A DNA stretch of 64,000 nucleotides from an uncultured Pelagibacteraceae bacterium (lineage in GTDB: Bacteria > Pseudomonadota > Alphaproteobacteria > Pelagibacterales > Pelagibacteraceae): contig CACOPK010000002.1 of assembly GCA_902629075.1 (NCBI GenBank), forward strand, positions 1-64,000, read 5' to 3'. The position numbers and the translations under genes were made by a program. Under the pieces are notes generated by a model that worked only from the letters and a program-made list of their open reading frames with translations, had not been told where the DNA came from and made no database searches. Positions 1-10,140 of the stretch are shown piece after piece. The stretch's first letter is position 1. The number at the start of each line of letters is the position of its first letter.

Positions 1-27
1 GATACAACATCATGGAAATATAAATGA
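1..27 (+). CDS. C-terminal end of an upstream gene, possibly cysteinyl-tRNA synthetase (partial)
   Basis: Frame 1 reads DTTSWKYK-stop, similar to the usual CysRS C-terminus (…GTxWxR/K); its TGA overlaps the cimA ATG (ATGA). Confidence 0.35.
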   Translation, partial: DTTSWKYK

Positions 28-1625
28 GTAAAGAAAAAATATACATTTTTGATACTACTTTAAGAGACGGTGCACAAACACAAGGTGTAGATTTCTCAAT
101 AGATGACAAACTTAAAATTGCTAGTTGTCTAGATATTTTAGGAGTCGATTATATCGAAGGAGGATGGCCAGGAGCTAATCCAACTGACACAGAATTTTTT
201 CAAAAAATAAAAAAACTTAAAAACTCTACTCTGACAGCTTTTGGAATGACAAAAAAAGCTGGAAGAAGTGCTGAAAATGACCCTGGCCTTTCTGCATTAT
301 TAAATACAAATTCTCCTGCAATATGTTTAGTGGGTAAATCTTGGGATTTTCATGTAGATGTAGCGCTAGGTATTTCTAAAGAAGAAAACTTAGAAAATAT
401 CTCTGAAAGTGCTAAACATTTTATTCGTCAAAAAAAAGAATTCATATTTGATGCTGAACATTTTTTTGATGGATATAAAAGTAATAAAGATTATGCGCTC
501 TCTTGTATTAAAGCAGCTTATGAAAATGGAGCCAGATGGGTTGTCCTCTGTGATACAAATGGAGGCACTATGCCTAATGAAGTATTTGATATAGTTTCTG
601 AAGTAACAAAAGTTATTCCTGGAAATAATTTAGGAATTCATGCTCATAATGATACTGAAAATGCTGTATCAAATTCACTTTCAGCGATTCTTGCAGGAGC
701 AAGGCAAATTCAAGGAACTATTAATGGATTAGGAGAAAGATGTGGAAATGCTAATTTAATGTCAATTATTCCAAGTTTACATTTAAAAAAAGTTTTTAAA
801 GAAAAATTTGTGACTAATATTAAAGAGGAAAATATAAAGAATCTTACACAATGCTCAAGATTATTAGATGAAATATTAAATAGAAAACCAAACCAACATC
901 TTCCTTATGTTGGTGCTTCAGCATTTTCTCATAAAGGAGGACTGCATGTATCTGCAGTTCAAAAAGATCCAAAAACTTACGAACATATCCAGCCAGAATT
1001 GGTAGGCAACTCAAGAAATATTGTCGTTTCTGATCAGTCAGGGAAATCTAATATAATCTCTAGATTAAATTCTATTGGAATAGATTTTCAAGAAAATGAT
1101 CCTAGGATTAAAAAATTATTAGACGAAGTGAAAGGTAGAGAATTTATTGGATATAGTTATGATGGAGCTGACGCATCATTTGAATTATTGGCCAGAAGAA
1201 TTATTGGAACAATACCAAGATACATTTCAATTAATGACTACGAAGTTACAGTAAAAAAAGTATCTAAAGATGAGATAGTATCATTTGCTAAAGCAAAATT
1301 AGTTGTCGATAATAATTCAATTTTATGTGAGGGCGAGGGCAATGGACCAGTTCACGCATTAGATAATGCAATTAGAAATAATATAGATAAGTTAGCTAAA
1401 TATTCTGAATATTTAAAGGATTTAAAACTTGTTGATTATAAAGTAAGAATTCTTAATACAGGCACTGAAGCTACGACAAGAGTATCTATTGAGAGCACGG
1501 ACTCAAAAGGAAAAAATTGGTTTACAATAGGAGTTTCTCCTAACATTATCGATGCATCATTTAAAGCTTTAGTAGATAGTTTAGATTACAAATTATTTAA
1601 AGATAATGCTCCTGCCAGCACGTAA
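24..1625 (+). CDS. cimA: (R)-citramalate synthase / 2-isopropylmalate synthase family
   Basis: 533 aa; FDTTLRDGAQ motif, HAHNDTENAV, C-terminal LeuA-type regulatory domain; CimA-like length and WPGANPTD motif. Confidence 0.9.
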   Translation: MSKEKIYIFDTTLRDGAQTQGVDFSIDDKLKIASCLDILGVDYIEGGWPGANPTDTEFFQKIKKLKNSTLTAFGMTKKAGRSAENDPGLSALLNTNSPAICLVGKSWDFHVDVALGISKEENLENISESAKHFIRQKKEFIFDAEHFFDGYKSNKDYALSCIKAAYENGARWVVLCDTNGGTMPNEVFDIVSEVTKVIPGNNLGIHAHNDTENAVSNSLSAILAGARQIQGTINGLGERCGNANLMSIIPSLHLKKVFKEKFVTNIKEENIKNLTQCSRLLDEILNRKPNQHLPYVGASAFSHKGGLHVSAVQKDPKTYEHIQPELVGNSRNIVVSDQSGKSNIISRLNSIGIDFQENDPRIKKLLDEVKGREFIGYSYDGADASFELLARRIIGTIPRYISINDYEVTVKKVSKDEIVSFAKAKLVVDNNSILCEGEGNGPVHALDNAIRNNIDKLAKYSEYLKDLKLVDYKVRILNTGTEATTRVSIESTDSKGKNWFTIGVSPNIIDASFKALVDSLDYKLFKDNAPAST

Positions 1626-2344
1626 TGAATTATAACAATATTTCATTTATTTTACATAAACCTCAATTATCTGAAAATATTGGAGCATGTGCGAGGGCTA
1701 TCAAAAATTTCAGTTTTAATAAACTATTATTAATCAATCCAAAACCAGCTTTTCCAAATGATAAAATAATAGCAACTTCAGTAGGTGCTAGAGATATAGT
1801 TAAAAAAGCAAAAGTTTTTAATAATTTAGAAGATGCTTTAAGCAAAATTGATATTTTGATTGCTACATCTGCACGTTTTAGAAATAAAAATATTAAACAT
1901 ATCACTCTATCTGATATTAAAAAAATTGATTTCTCAAAAAAAATTGGATTTCTATTTGGGTCTGAGGCTTCGGGCTTATCTAATAATGAAGTAAGTTATG
2001 CAGATTATACTTTACAGATACCTAGTAATGAAAATTTTAGATCACTGAATATATCGCACAGTCTAATAATTATCGCTCAAATAGTAAATGGACTAATATC
2101 AATTGACAAAAAAAAATTTGAAATGTCAAAAAAGATAAAAAATGCATCTAAAAAAGATATAAACGATATGCTATCTCTATGTATTAAAAATCTAGAGGAT
2201 AGACATTTTTTTCATCCACAGGAAAAGAAACCTATTATGTTGGAAAATCTAAGAAGTATATTTTTTAAACTAAACCTTTCTCAAAAAGAAACTCGCATAT
2301 TATCGAGTGTATTTGCGGGTTTAACTAAAAAAAAGGTCGATTGA
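1625..2344 (+). CDS. SpoU/TrmJ-family RNA 2'-O-methyltransferase
   Basis: FILHKPQLSENIGACARAIKNF and FGSEASGLSNNEV SPOUT motifs; overlaps the cimA stop by 1 nt. Confidence 0.85.
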   Translation: MNYNNISFILHKPQLSENIGACARAIKNFSFNKLLLINPKPAFPNDKIIATSVGARDIVKKAKVFNNLEDALSKIDILIATSARFRNKNIKHITLSDIKKIDFSKKIGFLFGSEASGLSNNEVSYADYTLQIPSNENFRSLNISHSLIIIAQIVNGLISIDKKKFEMSKKIKNASKKDINDMLSLCIKNLEDRHFFHPQEKKPIMLENLRSIFFKLNLSQKETRILSSVFAGLTKKKVD

Positions 2345-2368
2345 CAAAACTAATCATCTGCTTATAAA
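2341..2368 (+). promoter_or_regulatory. Putative sigma70-type promoter for rpsD (TTGACA-16-TATAAA)
   Basis: TTGACA 2341-2346, 16-nt spacer, TATAAA 2363-2368; the -35 box overlaps the trmJ-like stop codon; rpsD ATG at 2381. Confidence 0.6.
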
Positions 2369-2380
2369 CCCCAATATTCA

Positions 2381-2998
2381 ATGACAAAAAGATTAAAATC
2401 TAAACACAAAATAGATAGAAGATTAAGAGTTAACTTATGGGGAAGGCCAAAAAGTCCATTTAACTCTAGATCATATCCACCAGGACAACATGGTCAATCC
2501 AAATCTTCTAAACCTTCAGATTTTGGTGTTCAATTAATGGCTAAACAAAAGTTAAAATCATATTATGGAAATATGAATGAAAGGCAATTTAGAAATTTGT
2601 ATAAAAAAGCCATTATGTCAAAAGGTAACACGGCTGAAAATTTGATTGGACTTTTAGAGAGAAGGTTAGATGCAGTCGTTTATAGATCAAAATTTGCCAA
2701 TACAATTTTTTCCTCAAGACAGCTTATTAACCATGGACACGTTAAAGTTAATGGAAAAAAAGTAAATATATCTAGCTATCAAGTTAAAGAAGAAGATACT
2801 ATTGAGATAAGAGATAAGTCAAAACAATTAGCTATTGTTGATGTTGCGATGGCAAGTAAAGAGAGAGAAACTCCCGAATATATTCAAGTAGATGAAAAAA
2901 ATAAGAAAGTTAAGTTTGTTAGAGTGCCAAAATTTGAAGAAGTTCCTTATCCTGTTGTTATGGAACCTAACTTAGTTGTTGAATATTATTCTAGATAA
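2381..2998 (+). CDS. rpsD: 30S ribosomal protein S4
   Basis: 205 aa; S4 N-terminus plus S4 RNA-binding domain ([14 protein letters not shown]…[14 protein letters not shown]). Confidence 0.97.
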   Translation: MTKRLKSKHKIDRRLRVNLWGRPKSPFNSRSYPPGQHGQSKSSKPSDFGVQLMAKQKLKSYYGNMNERQFRNLYKKAIMSKGNTAENLIGLLERRLDAVVYRSKFANTIFSSRQLINHGHVKVNGKKVNISSYQVKEEDTIEIRDKSKQLAIVDVAMASKERETPEYIQVDEKNKKVKFVRVPKFEEVPYPVVMEPNLVVEYYSR

Positions 2999-3001
2999 AA
3001 A

Positions 3002-3610
3002 TTGATTAAGAGATCTTCAAAAAATAAAGTAGAGAAAATTCTCGAAAAAAATAACTGGTTAGTTTTAGATATTGGGTGTGGTTATACAGCTAATAAATAT
3101 GCAAACGTAATTTGTGATACACAAGACTTAAAAAGTTTTTATAAAGATAAAAATTTTGTACAATTAAATGATAAAAAACTTCCATTTAAAGATAATGAAT
3201 TTGATTTTATCATAGCAAGCCATGTTCTTGAACATGTTGAAGACCCTATATTTTTTTTAAATGAAATTCAGAGAGTTTCCTCAAAAGGTGGATATATAGA
3301 AGTGCCCACAAAACTCGAGGATAACTTAGTTTTTGAAAATAAAAAAGATCATCTTTGGCATTTAGACTTTGACGATGATGAAAATAAATTATTAATTTCA
3401 AAAAAAGAAAATTATATTGAACCAATTCTAACAGTATCAACTATTAAAAAATTTCAAAAATATTTTAGAAAAAGTCTTGTAATTGAACTTTATTGGGAGG
3501 GAGAAATTAATTATTCTTTAAGCAAAGATAGTGCTAATAATTTAGAAAAAATCTCTAGACTTTCGCTACTAAGGAAATATATTTCAAAAAAAATTAGAAG
3601 TATTTTCTAG
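3002..3610 (+). CDS. Class I SAM-dependent methyltransferase
   Basis: VLDIGCGYTANKY motif I, FDFIIASHVLEHVEDP Methyltransf_11-type; TTG start 4 nt after rpsD. Confidence 0.75.
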   Translation: MIKRSSKNKVEKILEKNNWLVLDIGCGYTANKYANVICDTQDLKSFYKDKNFVQLNDKKLPFKDNEFDFIIASHVLEHVEDPIFFLNEIQRVSSKGGYIEVPTKLEDNLVFENKKDHLWHLDFDDDENKLLISKKENYIEPILTVSTIKKFQKYFRKSLVIELYWEGEINYSLSKDSANNLEKISRLSLLRKYISKKIRSIF

Positions 3611-3943
3611 TTATTTTTTATAATTTATTGAATGTTTATCCAGTAACTGTTTTAATTCTCCGTTCTCATACATTTCTTTAACAATATCACATCCACCAAT
3701 AAATTCTTTTTTTATATAAAGCTGAGGTATTGTAGGCCAATCGCTATATTCTTTGATTCCTTGTCTCAAATTTTCATTTTCTAAAACATTTATTCCTTTA
3801 AAGTTCACTTCTAAAATTTTTAACATATTAGATACAGCCATTGAAAAACCGCATTGAGGTGCATCTGGAGTCCCTTTCATAAACAGGCATATTTCATTGC
3901 CGTCAATCTCATTTTTAATCATTTCATTTATTCGTTGGTCCAT
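3611..3943 (-). CDS. grxD: Monothiol glutaredoxin (Grx4/GrxD type)
   Basis: CGFS active site (MKGTPDAPQCGFS), WPTIPQLYIKKEFIGGCDI. Confidence 0.95.
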   Translation of the reverse strand: MDQRINEMIKNEIDGNEICLFMKGTPDAPQCGFSMAVSNMLKILEVNFKGINVLENENLRQGIKEYSDWPTIPQLYIKKEFIGGCDIVKEMYENGELKQLLDKHSINYKK

Positions 3944-3944
3944 T

Positions 3945-4175
3945 TTAATTCTCCTTTGTTTTAATTGCTAATGCATGAAGTTCATTTCCCATTTTACCTT
4001 TTAATGAATTATAAACCATTTTGTGTTGTTCAATTTTTGTCTTACCAGAAAACTTTGACGATGTTATAGTTGCTGAATAATGATTTCCATCACCTGCTAA
4101 ATCTTGAATTTCAATAACGGCATCTGGCATAGCCTCCTTTATCAAAGTCTCAATTTCTTTTAAATTCATTGCCAT
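3945..4175 (-). CDS. BolA family protein
   Basis: 76 aa BolA fold, HKMVYNSLKGKMGNELHALAIKT; adjacent to monothiol glutaredoxin. Confidence 0.9.
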   Translation of the reverse strand: MAMNLKEIETLIKEAMPDAVIEIQDLAGDGNHYSATITSSKFSGKTKIEQHKMVYNSLKGKMGNELHALAIKTKEN

Positions 4176-6367
4176 TAATTATCCATATATTCTTTTAGCC
4201 AATATTTATGCGCATCTGCTAATTCTTCAATAGGTAAATTTATATCACCATTAAAAGTCAAGTTTTTATCCTGAATAACACCAAAATCATCAAAGTGTAT
4301 TGAGTTCTTGTTTAATATTTCAACTACCTTTTGAATATTATCTTTTGATATTTCAACTATATAACGTGCCTGATCTTCTCCAAAAAAATATTCATATTTA
4401 TTAGTTAATCCCTTAATAGAATTAATTTTTAAACCCTTCTTACCCTTTATACACATTTTTGAAACAGCAGTTAATATTCCCCCTTTTGATATATCATGGC
4501 AACTTATCAAAAGTTTTTTTACAATTAAATCTAAGATTGTTTCACCAATATTTTTTTCATTAAATAAATTAATGCTTGGCGGAGGCCCTTTTTTTTCGTT
4601 AAGTATATCTTTTGCAAATATACTTTGATCTAAATGACCTTCAGTTTTTCCAATTACATAAACAATATTGCCACTATTTTTAAAATCCATAGTTATCATA
4701 TTTTCATAGTTTTTTATTAATCCGACACCTCCAATTGTAGGAGTAGGTTTAATACCTTTGTCTTTTGTTTCATTATAAAAAGATACATTTCCTGAAACTG
4801 CGGGAAACTCTAAAAATTTACATGCTTCTGCTATACCCTCTACACACTCTACAAATTCACCCATATTTTTTTCTTTTTCTGGATTACCAAAATTCAAACA
4901 ATTTGTAATAGCTATTGGTTTTGCTCCAACAGAAATTAAATTTCTCCAACTTTCACAGACAACTTGCTTTCCACCTGTAAGAGGATGAGAGAAGCAATAA
5001 GATGCAGAGGAGTCTACCGTTGCGGCAATAGCTTTTTTTGTACCATGAACTCTAACGACACCAGCATCGCCACCAGGTTTTTGAACTGTATTACCCATAA
5101 CTGTATGATCATATTGATCCCATATCCATTTTTTTTCAGAAATATTTGGATTACTTAAAATTTTTTTTAAACAATCAGATAAACTTAATGATTTAAAATT
5201 ATCTTTATTAAATTTAATTTTCTGTGGAAGTTTTGTTTTTTTCCATTTTCTATCATAAACCGGTGCATTTTCTGCAAGTAGATTTATAGGAATTTCTGCT
5301 ACTTTTATATCGTCAAAAATCAATTCAATATTTTTTGAATTAGTTGTTTTACCAATCACTGCAAAATCTAAATTCCATTTATCAAAAATTTTTTTTGCAT
5401 GATCTTCTTTCCCATTTTCTAAAACTATCAACATTCTTTCTTGACTTTCTGAAAGCATGATTTCATAGGGTGACATCTTTTCCTCTCTACATGGCACTTT
5501 GCTCAAATTTAACTCAATACCCAAGTTACCTTTGGAGGCCATTTCAACGCTTGATGAAGTAAGTCCGGCCGCACCCATATCTTGTATTGCAATAATTGAA
5601 TTATCAGCCATCAATTCCAAACAAGCTTCTAATAATAGTTTTTCTGTAAATGGATCTCCTACTTGAACTGTTGGTTTTTTTTCTTCAATCTTATCATCAA
5701 AAGTAGCAGACGCCATACTTGCACCATGTATACCATCTCTTCCAGTTTTTGATCCAACGTATATAACAGGTTTATTTAATCCAGTTGCTTTTGAGTAAAA
5801 TATTTTATTTTTATTGACCAGACCTAATGTCATTGCATTAACTAAAATATTACCATTGTATGACTCATCAAACGAAGTTTGTCCTCCAATGGTGGGAACC
5901 CCAATGCAATTCCCATATCCACCAATTCCTTTCACAACTCCCCTTAATAAATTTTTAGTTTTTTTATGTTGAGGGGAACCAAAATGAATAGAATTCAAAT
6001 TTGCTATTGGTCTAGCCCCCATCGTAAAAACATCTCTCATAATACCCCCAACACCAGTAGCAGCACCTTGGTAAGGTTCTATAAATGATGGATGATTATG
6101 ACTTTCTATTTTAAAAACAATTGCATCATCATCTTCAATATCAACAACGCCTGCATTTTCTCCCGGACCTTGGATTACTTGAATACCTTTAGTGTGATGT
6201 TTTTTAAGATGTTTTCTTGATGATTTATATGAACAATGTTCGTTCCACATAGCAGAGAATATTGCAATTTCTGTAATATTTGGTGTTCTTTTTAATAAAT
6301 TACAAATTTTTGAAAATTCTTCTTTTTTTAATCCATGTTCAATTGCTACAGTTTCATTAACTTCCAT
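4175..6367 (-). CDS. purL: Phosphoribosylformylglycinamidine synthase subunit PurL (small, PurSQL type)
   Basis: 730 aa; KIESHNHPSFIEPYQGAATGVGGIMRDV; followed by purQ and purS. Confidence 0.97.
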   Translation of the reverse strand: MEVNETVAIEHGLKKEEFSKICNLLKRTPNITEIAIFSAMWNEHCSYKSSRKHLKKHHTKGIQVIQGPGENAGVVDIEDDDAIVFKIESHNHPSFIEPYQGAATGVGGIMRDVFTMGARPIANLNSIHFGSPQHKKTKNLLRGVVKGIGGYGNCIGVPTIGGQTSFDESYNGNILVNAMTLGLVNKNKIFYSKATGLNKPVIYVGSKTGRDGIHGASMASATFDDKIEEKKPTVQVGDPFTEKLLLEACLELMADNSIIAIQDMGAAGLTSSSVEMASKGNLGIELNLSKVPCREEKMSPYEIMLSESQERMLIVLENGKEDHAKKIFDKWNLDFAVIGKTTNSKNIELIFDDIKVAEIPINLLAENAPVYDRKWKKTKLPQKIKFNKDNFKSLSLSDCLKKILSNPNISEKKWIWDQYDHTVMGNTVQKPGGDAGVVRVHGTKKAIAATVDSSASYCFSHPLTGGKQVVCESWRNLISVGAKPIAITNCLNFGNPEKEKNMGEFVECVEGIAEACKFLEFPAVSGNVSFYNETKDKGIKPTPTIGGVGLIKNYENMITMDFKNSGNIVYVIGKTEGHLDQSIFAKDILNEKKGPPPSINLFNEKNIGETILDLIVKKLLISCHDISKGGILTAVSKMCIKGKKGLKINSIKGLTNKYEYFFGEDQARYIVEISKDNIQKVVEILNKNSIHFDDFGVIQDKNLTFNGDINLPIEELADAHKYWLKEYMDN

Positions 6368-7053
6368 TATCTTAGATTTCCTAAAAGGTTTTCAAAGAAT
6401 AAAGATCCGTCTTCACCAGAAAGGTAATTATCAATCATTCGTTCTGGATGAGGCATCATTCCCAATACATTTTTATTTTTATTAAAAATTCCAGCTATAT
6501 TTTTTATAGCTCCATTAGGGTTATTTTCATTATTTTCTAAACCGTCTGAATCACAATAGGTTATTGCTATTTGGTTATTATCTTCTAAAGCTTTTAGTTC
6601 TTGTTGTGTACAAAAAAAATTTCCCTCATTATGAGCGATATGTAATTCTAAAATATCTTTCTTTAAATTTTTAAAATATTTATTTTTTTTATCTTTAACT
6701 TTTACAAAAACATTTTTGCAAATAAAATTAAGATACTTATTTTGCAAAAGTATTCCAGGCAGTAAGCCTGTTTCAGTTAATATCTGAAACCCATTACATA
6801 TTCCAAGAACTAATCCACCTGAATTTGCAAAATCAACTACAGATTTAATTATTTTTGATTTTGATGCAATACTTCCACATCTTAAATAATCTCCATAAGA
6901 AAAACCACCGGGCAAAACTATTAAATCACTTTTAGGTATAAACTGGTCGTTATGCCAAACCATTTGATTTTTAAAACCATATTTATTTAAAGCAACATCC
7001 ATATCTCTATCACAATTTGATCCAGGAAAAATAATTACTGAAGATTTCATCAA
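6367..7053 (-). CDS. purQ: Phosphoribosylformylglycinamidine synthase subunit PurQ (glutaminase)
   Basis: FPGSNCDRD, LGICNGFQIL nucleophile motif, GMMPHPER. Confidence 0.97.
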   Translation of the reverse strand: MMKSSVIIFPGSNCDRDMDVALNKYGFKNQMVWHNDQFIPKSDLIVLPGGFSYGDYLRCGSIASKSKIIKSVVDFANSGGLVLGICNGFQILTETGLLPGILLQNKYLNFICKNVFVKVKDKKNKYFKNLKKDILELHIAHNEGNFFCTQQELKALEDNNQIAITYCDSDGLENNENNPNGAIKNIAGIFNKNKNVLGMMPHPERMIDNYLSGEDGSLFFENLLGNLR

Positions 7054-7056
7054 TAA

Positions 7057-7290
7057 TTAAATAATTTTATAATCCTCTATCACAAGATTGGCTAATAATT
7101 TTTTACACATTTCTTCAACATTCAACTTTGCTTTAGTTTCATTATCTTCATTTACATTTATTTCAAAGAATTTTCCTTGCCTGACTTCAGTTACACTATT
7201 AAAGTTCATCCCATTTAAAGTTTGTTGAATTGCTTTGCCCTGAGGATCTAAGACACCATTTTTTAGAGTGACTATTACTTTAATTTTCAT
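7057..7290 (-). CDS. purS: Phosphoribosylformylglycinamidine synthase subunit PurS
   Basis: 77 aa; VTLKNGVLDPQGKAIQQTL; between purQ and purC. Confidence 0.95.
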   Translation of the reverse strand: MKIKVIVTLKNGVLDPQGKAIQQTLNGMNFNSVTEVRQGKFFEINVNEDNETKAKLNVEEMCKKLLANLVIEDYKII

Positions 7291-8072
7291 TATTTTTTCT
7301 TAATTTTTACTTCTATGGGTTTTGGGAATTTTATTGGCCTGATATTGTTAGTTTGCTCATGTAAGATTCCTAGTCTTCTTGCAACTTCTTGATATCCCTC
7401 AATAATTTCACCCAAATCTTTTCTAAATCTATCTTTATCTAATTTTTTATCAGTTTCAGCATCCCATAATCTGCATGTATCAGGACTAATTTCATCAGCT
7501 AAAATAATTTTGCCATCAGATTTTCTTTTTCCAAATTCAATTTTGAAATCAACTAATTTAATCCCTATTCCTTTAAACATGCCTAATAAAAAATCATTAA
7601 TACGCATACATTGTTCTGTTATATAATCTATTTCTTTTTCGGATGCCCATTCAAAAGCATAAATATGTTCTTTAGCAACTAATGGATCGCCAAGTCCATC
7701 ATTCTTGTAGCAAAATTCTATTAATGGTCGGTTTAGCTTAGTACCGTCTTCTATGTTTAGTCTTTTAGTTAAGGAGCCTGTAACAATATTTCTTACGATA
7801 AATTCAATTGGTATAATTTCAACCAAATCGATTAATTGTTCTCTCATATTAAGTCTTTTTATTAGATGATTTTCTATATTTGCATCTTTTAATGCAGATA
7901 AAATATGTTCTGAAATTCTATTATTTAATATTCCCTTACCTTCTATATTAGCTTTTTTTTGATTATTAAATGCCGTTGCATCATCTTTAAAATGTTGAAT
8001 TACTAAGTTCTTATCAGTAGAAGCAAAAATGATTTTTGCTTTACCCTCATAAAGTTTTTTACCTTTTTTCAT
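7290..8072 (-). CDS. purC: Phosphoribosylaminoimidazole-succinocarboxamide synthase
   Basis: KKLYEGKAKIIF, EFIVRNIVTGSL, DEISPDTCRLWD. Confidence 0.97.
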   Translation of the reverse strand: MKKGKKLYEGKAKIIFASTDKNLVIQHFKDDATAFNNQKKANIEGKGILNNRISEHILSALKDANIENHLIKRLNMREQLIDLVEIIPIEFIVRNIVTGSLTKRLNIEDGTKLNRPLIEFCYKNDGLGDPLVAKEHIYAFEWASEKEIDYITEQCMRINDFLLGMFKGIGIKLVDFKIEFGKRKSDGKIILADEISPDTCRLWDAETDKKLDKDRFRKDLGEIIEGYQEVARRLGILHEQTNNIRPIKFPKPIEVKIKKK

Positions 8073-9364
8073 TACTTAAATACTCTTTTAAAAATAAAGT
8101 TTACATTTTTGAAATGTCTAGAATAATTAAAAATTGATTTCATCTTTTTTTCACTAATTAATCTCATAATTTTTCTATCATTAGATATTAAATCAAATAA
8201 ATTTTTATTTTCTGAAAAGCATCTTTTTGCATAACTTTGAACAATTTTATATGACTTTTCTCTAGTCATTCCAGCCTTTGTAAGCTCTAGCATAATTTCC
8301 TGAGAAAATATTAAACCTTTAGTCATATTTAAATTTTGGATCATTTTTTTTGGATAAATAACCATTTTATCGAGAACATTTGACAATCTAACTAAAGCAA
8401 AATCTAAAGTAATATTTGCATCTGGTCCAATATTTCTTTCTACACTAGAGTGAGATATATCTCTTTCATGCCACAAAGCGATATTTTCCAGCGCTGGAAG
8501 GGTATGGCTTCTTACAATTCTTGCAAGACCAGTTAAATTTTCACTCAAGATTGGATTTTTTTTATGCGGCATTGCTGATGATCCTTTTTGGTCTTTCGTA
8601 AAGAATTCTTGTAACTCATAAACTTCGGATCTTTGCAGATGTCTAATTTCTGTAGCTACTCTTTCAATACTTCCAGCTATAATACCTAAAATAGAAAAAT
8701 AGTGTGCGTGTCTATCTCTGGGTATTATTTGGGTAGAAATTGGTTCTGGATAAAGATTTAGTTTTTTTGCAACATAACTTTCAACTTTTGGATCAATATT
8801 TGCAAAAGTTCCAACAGCACCAGATATTGCACACGTAGAAATATCAAATATTGCGCTTGCTAATCTTTTTTTATTTCTTTTAAATTCCTCGTAAAACGAT
8901 GCTAATTTTAAACCAAATGTTATTGGCTCAGCGTGTATTCCATGACTCCTTCCGATACAAGGTGTAAATTTATGTTTTTTTGCTTGTCTTTTTAAAACAG
9001 AAAGAATTTTATCAATATCTTTTAATAGGGTTTCACCAGATTGTTTTAATTGAATATTGAACGCAGTATCTAAAACGTCGGAAGATGTCATTCCTTGATG
9101 AAGATATCTTGCTTTAATACCAACTTGTTCAGTAATTGATGTTAGAAAAGCAATTACATCATGTTTAATTTTTGCTTCAATATCATGAATTCTTTTAACC
9201 TTTATATTTGCTTTTCTTTTAACTATTGAGGATACCCCTTTTGGTATGAATTTAAATTTTTCCATTGCCTCTGCTGCAGCAATTTCAATTTCTAGCCAGA
9301 TTTTATATTTGTTTTCTTCAGACCAAATGTTTTTAAGTTCTTTTCTTGAGTATCTATCAATCAT
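8072..9364 (-). CDS. purB: Adenylosuccinate lyase
   Basis: MIDRYSRKELKNIW, GMTSSDVLDTA, KGSSAMPHKKNPI signature. Confidence 0.97.
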   Translation of the reverse strand: MIDRYSRKELKNIWSEENKYKIWLEIEIAAAEAMEKFKFIPKGVSSIVKRKANIKVKRIHDIEAKIKHDVIAFLTSITEQVGIKARYLHQGMTSSDVLDTAFNIQLKQSGETLLKDIDKILSVLKRQAKKHKFTPCIGRSHGIHAEPITFGLKLASFYEEFKRNKKRLASAIFDISTCAISGAVGTFANIDPKVESYVAKKLNLYPEPISTQIIPRDRHAHYFSILGIIAGSIERVATEIRHLQRSEVYELQEFFTKDQKGSSAMPHKKNPILSENLTGLARIVRSHTLPALENIALWHERDISHSSVERNIGPDANITLDFALVRLSNVLDKMVIYPKKMIQNLNMTKGLIFSQEIMLELTKAGMTREKSYKIVQSYAKRCFSENKNLFDLISNDRKIMRLISEKKMKSIFNYSRHFKNVNFIFKRVFK

Positions 9365-9366
9365 TA

Positions 9367-10140
9367 TTAATAAGGGGGTTTATTATATCCTTTACCAGAT
9401 TCTGTGAAAATTTCATATCCATTTTCAGTAATTCCAACTGTATGTTCAAATTGTGCAGATAAAGACTTATCTTTAGTCACAGCAGTCCATCCATCATTTA
9501 AAATTTTTACATGATATTTTCCAGCATTGATCATTGGTTCAATTGTAAAAGTCATACCTGGAAAAATTTCAGGACCAGTATTTTTCTTTCCATAGTGCAA
9601 AATATTAGGGGACTCATGAAATGTATTGCTAATACCATGGCCGCAGAAATCTCTAACAACAGAATATCCTTTTTCTTCAACAAAATTTTGGATTACATTT
9701 CCTATATCTCCTAACTTAACTCCTGGTTTTAAAATCTTAATTGCTTTCATCATTGACTCGTAGGTAGTATCAATTAAATTGTTTGCTTTTATAGATGAAT
9801 TTCCTATTGTAAACATTCTACTTGTATCACCGTAATATCCATCAACAACAGCAGTAACATCTACGTTTATTACATCGCCATCTTCTAGAATACGATCAGA
9901 TGGAATTCCATGGCAAACTACATGATTTAAAGAAGTGCAGAGTGATTTTTTAAAACCCCTATAGAATTGTGGCGCTGAGTAACCACCATTATCTTTAATA
10001 AAATTATAGGCTAAGTCATCTATTTTATCTGTTGCAATTCCTGGTTTTATAAAAGCCGTTAGCATGTCCAATGTTCTTGATGCAAGGTTGCCTGCAATTC
10101 TCATTTTTTCAAATTTTTCTTTATACTTAATCATGTTCAA
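9367..10140 (-). CDS. map: Methionine aminopeptidase type I
   Basis: NHVVCHGIP, DVTAVVDGYYGDTSR, GHGISNTFHE, EHTVGIT metal-ligand motifs. Confidence 0.96.
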   Translation of the reverse strand: MNMIKYKEKFEKMRIAGNLASRTLDMLTAFIKPGIATDKIDDLAYNFIKDNGGYSAPQFYRGFKKSLCTSLNHVVCHGIPSDRILEDGDVINVDVTAVVDGYYGDTSRMFTIGNSSIKANNLIDTTYESMMKAIKILKPGVKLGDIGNVIQNFVEEKGYSVVRDFCGHGISNTFHESPNILHYGKKNTGPEIFPGMTFTIEPMINAGKYHVKILNDGWTAVTKDKSLSAQFEHTVGITENGYEIFTESGKGYNKPPY

